A stretch of 64,000 nt of DNA from Silene latifolia (Eukaryota > Streptophyta > Magnoliopsida > Caryophyllales > Caryophyllaceae), in the NCBI RefSeq assembly GCF_048544455.1, contig NC_133526.1:5100001-5164000 (forward strand). The letters are read 5' to 3'. Positions 57,056-64,000 of this stretch are shown here, in pieces. The notes beneath the pieces were generated by a model. The model did not search any database. It had not been told where the DNA came from and saw nothing but the letters and a program-made list of their open reading frames with translations. Position numbers and translations under genes: made by a program. Position 1 is the first letter of the stretch. Every line of letters begins with the position of its first letter.

Positions 57056-57204
57056 TTGTAAATTACTAAAACTTGGGAGATATAGTCTTTTGATAAGTTA
57101 TTGACATAACAGTCTTTTATACCTTTTTATTTGTATTTCGTAACCCTTTTAGAGTAATTTCGTACCTAATTATTAATTACCCCTGTTATATAATCACTAA
57201 TTAA
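57056..57204. repeat. Start of a truncated fourth megasatellite copy
   Basis: It matches 41,771-42,000 (CTTTTGATAAGTTATTGACA and following). The next module is replaced by a MITE and unrelated DNA. Confidence 0.75.
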
Positions 57205-57605
57205 GGGGGTGTTTGGTAAACGGCGGATTGGGAAATTTTCAGCATATTCAAGGCTTTTAGCATGTTTGACTTACCAATCTACTATTTTGAGTGTTTGGTA
57301 AATGGCATATTGAAAGAGTAGATTGGAGCTCAATCTAAAGAGTAGATTGGAGCTCAATCTACTGTTTTCCAATATGCTGCTCTACCCAGCATATTCACAT
57401 TAGTAGATAGTGAAATATGAATCCGTCAACAATTTATACATAGATACAACAATCTATTAACCAAAATCTGCTAATTACCAAACACTTCTACTAAATCTGC
57501 TAACTGAAATATACTAGTCAAACCTGTTAATCCAATCTGTCATTTATAATCTGCTTGACAAATCTGTTTCTGCTAATATCAATCTGCTAATTACCAAACA
57601 TGGCC
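57205..57605. mobile_element. hAT-like MITE (about 400 bp)
   Basis: The ends are GGGGGTGTTTGGTAA and TTACCAAACATGGCC. Inside are many TTTGGTAAA, AATCTGCTAATTACC and CAATCTACT repeats. The inverted duplicate at 27,668 stops at the right end of this element. Confidence 0.65.
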
Positions 57606-58100
57606 TAAATCGTGCAAATTTCATCCGCTTAAACAATGAAGACCACCGTGCAAATTTCTTATACTTAGGTATCAACATTTATTTAGAAGAATCAATTTGA
57701 TCTCACTTCTCCCCTTACTCCTTCCACACCGTCAGCCTCCCCTCGCCTCCTCCGGCCACCGGTCTTCTTTGTCGCCGCCTTTCCTCGTTAGCGAAGTCTA
57801 CTCAGTGCTCACCAGGTGCCTTACTTTTCACCTTTCTCTAATTTCTCAATCTAGGTTTAATTTCTATATTAATCTCTACATAATAATAAGGTTCTAATTA
57901 ATCATATAAATCAAAATCAATCGTTATTATTATTGTTGTTGTTATTAAATTTTGGGTTTTTAATTCGGAGATTGTTTGTTTGATTTTGGGAATCTAGGGA
58001 TTGTTTGATTTCGGGGTAATTTTCAGAAGCTAGGCCACGCATAATATGTTTGATGCTTGTTGTTTGTTGCACCTCTAATATCCGAATGGAGTCCTTGATT
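57604..58100 (+). repeat. Leader-like segment, inverted duplicate of 27,198-27,668
   Basis: It has a pyrimidine-rich start, a GC-rich stretch (CCTCCTCCGGCCACC) with an open frame starting MISLLPLLLPHRQPPLASSG, and then a possible 5' splice site and AT-rich intron-like sequence. It resembles the 5' UTR and first intron of a gene. No downstream coding exon is present here. The copy at 27.4 kb keeps the same open frame with few changes, but 66 codons are too short to prove coding. Confidence 0.5.
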
Positions 58101-58234
58101 AAGACCTTAGAACCGTTGACCTTAGAATCTCTAACTTTATTAGATTTCGTTTAAATTCGGAAACCTACTTTTGAGAAGTTTGATTAAACTTGTAGTTTGA
58201 TTGATCATTGAAATCCTAATTTTGTGAATTTCAA

Positions 58235-58636
58235 TCTATATATATATAAAAGAGAGTTTTTTCGAGCGATCTGAGAGCGTCCACATCATCAAAAATCAAT
58301 TTAGGAAAGTATAATTTTTGATGTAAAAAATAAAGTGGAAAATCTTGTAATTATTATAATATGTATATTTCCTAAATTATATTCAAGTGATATTTCCAAT
58401 TTTTATATCAAACTTTTACATTTCATTTGGCAAAAAAATATCGTTAAAAAAATTATGAAAATAATATAATTAGCTTTGTGGAAAAAAATGCTATCATTAG
58501 AGTATAGATTTCATATTATTTGCACATATTAAAGATGGTGTACTTCTTAATACGTAAAATTGTGTACTTTTTAGTATGTTTTGTCCCACATTGAAAAAAA
58601 AGTAGGAGTGGTGAATATATTACATATAAATAGTAG
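58235..58636 (+). mobile_element. Helitron 5' end, cut by the gypsy insertion
   Basis: TCTATATATATATAAAAGAG after an A, followed by GAGAGCGTCCACATCATCAA, resembles 5' ends of plant non-autonomous Helitrons. The 3' end is not in the window, as expected if the gypsy element inserted into it. Confidence 0.5.
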
Positions 58637-59239
58637 TGATGGGGCATATTCTGCACCGCTGACCAAGTCAACATGATTGAGCAAGGTCAAAGATATCCAC
58701 AGCAAGTCAACGACTTGGACAATCTAGCCGATGACCCACCGCCCGTCGGCTGGTCTCGGCATGGTAACCTGCCAGCCGGGACACATATCCGCGTACTCAT
58801 ATCCAAGACCCCTCGGCGGCGAGCCAACAGATCCGCCGGCCAGCATAGGCCCCTCGGGGGTAGATCGATCTTTCCACCGCTAGCCACTTGGCCACTTGGC
58901 CACTACGTGACAAAAGGTGAAAGCCTATAAATACTCCTCAACCTTCATTGAGGAAAGGATCCCAACAAATACACAACTAAACCTAAATACACTATTCATC
59001 TGGTAATATCTTCCTTATCTCTCTACAATACACATTCTGCCAAGTAACAACTTATCTCTTAAAGTTTACTGACTTGAGCGTCGGAGTGAGTACGCTTGGC
59101 ACAAAGCCAAACCCTCAGTTCGTTCATTGTTGCGGGAGGCCGTGAGGAACGATTGAGACCAAAGGAGAATCCAACTCAAGACATCATTCAACAAGCCAAG
59201 GGTGGTAACTATACTTGATCTGGAATTACACCCGGAACA
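58637..59239 (+). repeat. 5' LTR of the gypsy element
   Basis: The LTR runs from TGATGGGGCATATTC to CCCGGAACA, 603 bp, with TATAAATA at 58,926-58,933. The left half is GC-rich compared with the solo LTR. Confidence 0.9.
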
Positions 59240-59241
59240 AT

Positions 59242-59259
59242 TGGCGCCGTCTGTGGGAA
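59242..59259 (+). promoter_or_regulatory. Primer-binding site of the gypsy element
   Basis: TGGCGCCGTCTGTGGGAA lies two bases after the LTR, the usual position. The sequence type is common in plant Tat elements; I did not assign the tRNA. Confidence 0.8.
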
Positions 59260-59336
59260 AAGACACTAGAAGCTAGTCACATTCATTCCCAAACAAAAAA
59301 AAAAAAAAACAAAAACCCACCCAAAAAGCTAAGAAG

Positions 59337-59752
59337 ATGTCAAAACAACAAGACGCAGTCGTGACCGACGAAACCGCATTTTTCCACCAGGATGACACCT
59401 TCAACAATTCTGGAGTCGTGCAGCCCTCCACCGGCGGAGTAATCCAACCGGAGTTCGGCATGCCAATAATGCCGGACACGTCGCCGCCAGCCAACCAGGT
59501 CACCATCATGGGACACGTGGTTGACATAGCAAAACTGAAAATGGTCCTGGACCTAATTAGTAATACGCCTGCTCACACTGTCACGCCGACAAGAGTGGCG
59601 GAAAACGCCCAGGAGACCAGGGCCCAAAACGTGACTCAGAGAAATTTGAACGGAGCATTGGGAGAAGCCGACCCAGCCAAGTCGCCGGGGGAGCCCAAAG
59701 TGGGCGTCGTAGACCTAAGTCCTTCCCGCACTCATGGGAGGACAGCGTCCCC
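59337..59752 (+). pseudogene. gypsy gag, N-terminal part before the CACTA insertion
   Basis: The ATG at 59,337 is the first after the primer-binding site and starts MSKQQDAVVTDETAFF. The frame is open to the CACTA insertion at 59,753 (139 codons) and only runs on briefly into the transposon. The segment is low-complexity, with no recognised domain, as in the N-terminal extension of Tat gags. The insertion destroys the gene in this copy. Confidence 0.8.
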
Positions 59753-60063
59753 CACTACAAGAAAAAGGCTGATTTGCAACGGACTAATTGCAACGAACTG
59801 TATAAGCCGTTGCTAAGTATTACTTGCAACAGATATTATTATATTTGCAACGGATATTAAATTATGCAACGGCTAAATGAAAATTTGCAACGGATATTAA
59901 ATTATGTAACGGCTTAATGAAAATTTGCAACGGATATGCGTCATATCTATTTACCCGCCTAATAAATTTAAAGCTGGTTAATTTATGCAACGGATTTTGT
60001 AATGCCTATCCGTTGCATATTGGTTAAACTCCTACAATCTATATATCTATCTATATCTATATC

Positions 60064-60073
60064 TATATTCTAT

Positions 60074-60117
<44 letters not shown>
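60064..60117. repeat. (TA)n microsatellite with TATC/TATTC variants
   Basis: A run of about 19-20 TA units follows degenerate CTATAT/CTATATTC units starting near 60,041. Confidence 0.9.
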
Positions 60118-60125
<8 letters not shown>

Positions 60126-62550
60126 AAACAAAAACCATCTTATGTCAGCAAGTACACGTGTCATCCTATCGTTCTCCCAATTCCCGCCTAAGTTCTCAGT
60201 ACTTTAGACTTAAACCCTAGATTTTCAACTTATTACTCCGTTTTTAAGTCGGCATATTGAAGCAGTCTTCCTTTTAATTAGCCTCTCATCCTCTCCTCAG
60301 AATCTTTTTCAGCGCCTAATCATTCAATTATGAGCATCATTCACCCATAAGCCCCTTCTAATATTTAATTTGCTTCATCCCTTCTAATTGAATAATATGC
60401 TCATTTCGATTTAATTCAGTCCGAAATGCATCGACGGTTTTGCAAAGAAGCAGGTAAAATGCTCTAATTATGTACTATATGAATTGTTTCTAACTATTAC
60501 TGCGCTTGAATTATCATCTCAACTTTTCGAATTCGATTGGAAATTGGACTAATTTCTACGGAGTATTAGGCAAGACGATAACCATAAAAGATTACTCCAT
60601 GCTTTTTTTTTTGACAAATCCATTGTTAACAATATTAGTTGATTATAACCACATGCTAGCGTTATAATGAGGTTATAAATTGTTCTCTCTTGTGTTTGTA
60701 TTTTCTTGCCTTATAATTATTTTAATTATTTAGTCACTAACGACAGATCTTTCATTCCCTTTCTTCATGTTTTAATGTTTGGTGCCTTATATTTTTTTTG
60801 ATCTTTTGTTTTCTTTATCTATGCGATATAAATGACAACTTTATTTGTTCTTATTTTGATGTATTAGTTCTGGCGCTACTTCAATCAAATATCTTTTTAA
60901 CATTAATATTTGTTTTGTTTGTTGGCTTTGCAGTGGGGACTGGGGAATGGACACCATCTCTAAGCAATTAGAAAGCGGTAACTGGTAATCACTAATTCAT
61001 CTTATATATATATCTCTTCACAGCTAAAATTCTGTGTTTGTAGTTGCTGATTTTACATTATCATGTGAATAAGTATACGAATTAGTTACTGTTTTTTTAT
61101 CTATAGGGGTCAAACAAATCTATGTGTAATCTCCATTTTTATTCGTTTAACTCTGTTTTTGTTAAATTTTTTGGATGATACAGTGATAGTCATTATGCTT
61201 ATCTACCAAAAAATTGTTTCTCAATCCAATATTTGGCATGGTAAATTATGCCTAGCATTAGAGTTTTGACATTCTAGATAATTACCTTAAGCTTAATCAA
61301 TTTTTGACATTCTGTAGGTGCACAAGTAGCAGACTAGTCATTTTTCATTGACTTGATTTCAAAAATCCAAGTCAATGAATATTTGAAGGCTTCTGTTTTA
61401 CAAAGTGCAGATGTTAATCAGATTTGAAATGTTAGATATAAGAGTATCGATAATATAAGAGGATAAGATTAAGGGCAATAGTACTGAAATACTGATAGTT
61501 GTCATTAGCACAGATGCAAATCTATTCAACTTCATACTTGCCATTCTATTACTTATTTCTGTTTGATTTATTTTGCAGGGCCGAGACTTATGAGTGATAG
61601 TTTCATTACATAGATTTAATTACCATTCTATTACTTATGAGTGATAGTTTCATTACATAGATTTAACATGTCATTTTACCAGTGATGTACAAGTCAGAAA
61701 CTTTGAATGCATTGGAAGATATGTTGTTAAAATGTTTAGGTATACTTAAATTATGTTGGTAAAGGTTTACTCTCTTTTAAAGAATACTACCTGTATCTCA
61801 ATCATTTGTTTAACTTTTTAATTCTTTGTGGGTATTTTAATCAAAGGAAAGCATATGATTGAGACGGAGGGAGTAATACATAAGATTAGCAACATCGAGT
61901 TTCTATGAGGTTACAAATTTTTCTCTATTTATTGATTTAAATTTGATTCATAGATTACGTTAATAAGAGTTGTTACAGTCTAATTTGTTTGTTATCAATC
62001 CTGCTACTTTTATTTTCATTGGTTATATAGTTGCCTCTCATATCTGAATGTATGGTTTTGTATTTGGCAATTCTAAATTTGCTAAGGTTCATCGTTATAA
62101 CCTATTACCTATGGGTTAGTGTATAAAAGTTGATAGATTTCGATTATCTGAAGGTTCATCCTCACTCTTTTACCCATTTACTTCACCATTGTCTAATCTT
62201 ACGGGCTTAACTCTCTCCGCCTTTATCTTCTCATCTTATTTCTGACTCAGAAATAAAATGTACATAATGAGATAAATTTCTCATGATTTTTTTGTTTTTG
62301 GAAAAGTCAGCGAGTTCAATTGGATGAGCATGGGCGCATGGCAGATTACGATTTTGCCCCATCATCTTTTCTTCTTCACCAGATTGATGCATCACATAGA
62401 GGTATGAGGGAGGAGATCCCTTTGAAGTTTGTATTGAGGTTGATTTTGATTTTTCCATAGATATCTTTATACTTTGACCCCTCCCCAAATTTCAATTTTG
62501 TGAGTGTTTTGTATGTTCAATTTGATATGATATGAATACTACCTCGACTT
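60118..62550. other. CACTA interior without coding capacity
   Basis: AT-rich. No ORF with a transposase motif is visible. Some stretches end in polypyrimidine-AG (for example TTGGCTTTGCAG near 60,930), so decayed introns and exons of a former gene are possible. A 22-bp phrase (CCATTCTATTACTTATGAGT and two more bases) is partly repeated near 61,540 and 61,620. Confidence 0.5.
61787..61873. mobile_element. Stowaway MITE inside the CACTA element
   Basis: The left TIR is CTACCTGTATCTCAATCA; the right TIR is TGATTGAGACGGAGGGAG apart from one base. TA lies at 61,785-61,786 and 61,874-61,875. The interior differs from the 80-bp elements in the array. Confidence 0.9.
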
Positions 62551-62742
62551 GTGAGCAAAAATCTTGAAACTGAGCTCCGCAACAAAGTGCTTGAAGACAA
62601 AGTACAAAGAATGGAGGCGTTTCTACAAGCAAAGTTTGGGTCTGACTTTGACCCAAATTGTGATAGCAACCAGTTCCAAAATCGAGACGACTTCAATGAT
62701 GATGGTGGAAGTGGCAACTCGACATCAATCCCAACTAATTAG
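62551..62742 (+). pseudogene. Remnant coding exon in the CACTA element
   Basis: The frame has no ATG and ends in TAG. It encodes ETELRNKVLEDKVQRMEAF, a short coiled coil, and then an acidic, Asn-rich tail. Plant CACTA-associated proteins often end in a coiled coil followed by a low-complexity tail, so this may be the last exon of a lost transposase-related gene. The 63 codons show no catalytic motif. Confidence 0.4.
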
Positions 62743-63392
62743 CTAGATTACTCCATAATAGCTAGACAACGAAATTGCTTAGCAAATTACGTATGTATTT
62801 TTTTTGAGGATGTTTTCAATGTATGTACTCTTTTAAATTTGCTAAATGAACAATTCCAAGTTTCTATATTGTTGGCTTCTTTAAAGTTTATTGTTTAATT
62901 GTTTGATATCGTAACGAAATGGAGGAAAATGGATGCAGGAATGCTTGAATCTCCCATTTGTGTTTGCAACGGAAATTACGGGTTTTGTGACAAATTATCC
63001 ATTAATTAAAAAAGTCAATGCATTTGTGTTTGCAACGGAAATTACAGGTTTTGTGACGGCTATCCATTAATTTAAAAAGTCAATTTGTTGACTTTTCCCT
63101 CTACTATGCAACGGAAAACATTTTTTTTGCCACGGAAATCCGTCTCATAATTGACCAAACAGGTGCCACGTGGACCTCATTTAAGCAACGGATCATTCGT
63201 TGCAAATAATATACGTCCGTTGCATAAAAATTAGCAACGCCGATCCGTTGCATATTTTTTCATTTGCAACGCCATATAAGCAACGCACCAGTTTGCAACG
63301 AATATCCGTTGCAAACTGTATATAAGCAACGGATTAGGGTTATTTCGCAACGGATTGTTCCGTTGCAAATAGGCCTTTTTCTTGTAGTGCCC

Positions 63393-64000
63393 GCAACACG
63401 AACGAGGCTTACCCCGGAGGAACCAGAGGAGTCCGACTCAGCAGAGTTGGAGAAGAAGTCCGAGTCGAAGAAGAAGTCCCTCCCGCTACGAGGAGAGGAG
63501 CCGGATTAGGAATGCGAGGAGCCGATCGCCGCGCGTCGTTCGATCTGCGGTCGACACGGCCCCTCAACGCCTCGTCCTGGGCGTCCGGTGCCAACTAAGC
63601 TCAAGTTGCCACCTCTATCATACAAGGGAGACAGTGATCCAGCCGACCACGCTGAGGCTTTCGAGTCTTACATGTCGGTATGGGAACAGCCCGATGAGGT
63701 CTGGTGCCGAGTCTTCCCGACAACTTTGCATGGGATGGCCCAAAGTTGGTACAAGGGGCTTCCCGACGGCTCGGTATACTATTACGCCGACCTAAGAGAC
63801 GCCTTTCTAGCCCAGTACTCTTGCAACAAGAGAAGGGCCGTGGAGACATCGGACCTCCTAACTATCAAACAGGAGGGGGGCGAGTCTCTACGAAGCTATG
63901 TGAAGAGGTTCGACGGAAAGGTCCAGCAGATTCGAGAAATTAATCCCGAATTGGCGGCCTTCGCGCTGATGAAGGGCCTCCCAAGGGGAGACTTGAAAAA
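63393..64000 (+). pseudogene. gypsy gag, part after the CACTA insertion (runs off the window)
   Basis: After the CACTA target duplication the interrupted gag frame continues as an Arg/Ser-rich segment (SRRRSPSRYEERSRIR). Between about 63,540 and 63,600 the homology changes frame by one base. From about 63,580 a clean retrotransposon gag domain follows: KLPPLSYKGDSDPADHAEAF, CRVFPTTLHGMAQSWYKGLP, FLAQYSCNKRRAVETSDLL, GESLRSYVKRFDGKV, and AFALMKGLPRGDLK to the last base. This domain forms the capsid in Ty3/gypsy elements. The insertion and the frame change make it non-functional in this copy. Confidence 0.85.

Larger units (their letters stand above)
59753..63389. mobile_element. Non-autonomous CACTA (En/Spm) transposon, 3,637 bp
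   Basis: The ends are CACTACAAGAAAAAGGC and its exact inverse GCCTTTTTCTTGTAGTG. The 3-bp target duplication is CCC at 59,750-59,752 and 63,390-63,392. Both subterminal regions (about 59,775-60,020 and 62,965-63,375) are packed with direct and inverted copies of TTGCAACGGA or CCGTTGCA, the expected transposase-binding arrays. The interior lacks a transposase; only a short remnant ORF is seen at 62,551-62,742. It sits in the gypsy gag. Confidence 0.96.
58637..64000 (+). mobile_element. Ty3/gypsy (Tat/Retand-type) element, 5' part
   Basis: 5' LTR 58,637-59,239, primer-binding site at 59,242, gag from 59,337 to beyond the window end, interrupted by a CACTA transposon (59,753-63,389). The gag core (KLPPLSYKGDSDPADHAEAF ... 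FPTTLHGMAQSWYKGLP ... GESLRSYVKRF) is that of the Tat clade. It is the same family as the solo LTR at 3436-4019. Confidence 0.9.

Overview
This is nuclear DNA of a flowering plant, almost certainly a eudicot. The evidence is a spliced four-exon plant ML-domain gene plus Sirevirus-, copia- and Tat/Retand-type LTR retrotransposons, a CACTA element, Helitrons, Mutator-like elements, Stowaway MITEs and a (TTG)n-tailed retroposon. Caryophyllales is a guess only. The window is gene-poor. It holds one apparently intact host gene, one uncharacterised gene that may be functional, several gene fragments, and a very large non-coding repeat field.

Left flank (1-14,127). The 3' part of a Sirevirus-like element (end of an env-like ORF, polypurine tracts, 1.5-kb LTR with an array of hairpins) is followed by a solo Ty3/gypsy LTR with a perfect 5-bp target duplication. 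Next is a complete 4.66-kb Ty1-copia element whose LTRs are nearly identical but whose polyprotein is broken at three places. Then comes an intact ML (MD-2-related lipid-recognition) gene at 9,644-10,663, a LINE RNase H fragment, and an inverted, truncated, pseudogenised copy of the ML gene.

Central repeat field (14,128-57,204). About 40 kb is built from strongly diverged units of roughly 265-385 bp. These are organised in three higher-order copies of about 13.5 kb, recognised by shared landmarks at 14,878, 28,549 and 42,059, with a truncated fourth copy starting at 57,056. Copies 2 and 3 have, at their high-coordinate end, a minus-strand promoter-like head (TATA box, pyrimidine-rich leader). 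In copy 1 this head is replaced by a 1.67-kb inverted repeat carrying two opposed copies of an uncharacterised ORF. Younger elements are inserted in the field, and several have an exact empty site in a sister copy: a Mutator-like element, a Helitron, and a poly(A)-only retroposition.

Right flank (57,205-64,000). A hAT-like MITE, an inverted duplicate of the 27.2-27.7 kb leader region, and a Helitron 5' end interrupted by a Tat/Retand-type gypsy element. The gypsy gag is split by a 3.6-kb non-autonomous CACTA transposon, which itself carries a Stowaway MITE.

The best candidate for something undescribed is the promoter-headed, higher-order megasatellite. The second is the hairpin array in the Sirevirus-like LTR, where different stems present the same GGAGTA loop. 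Coordinates were read by eye; repeat boundaries inside the field are approximate.
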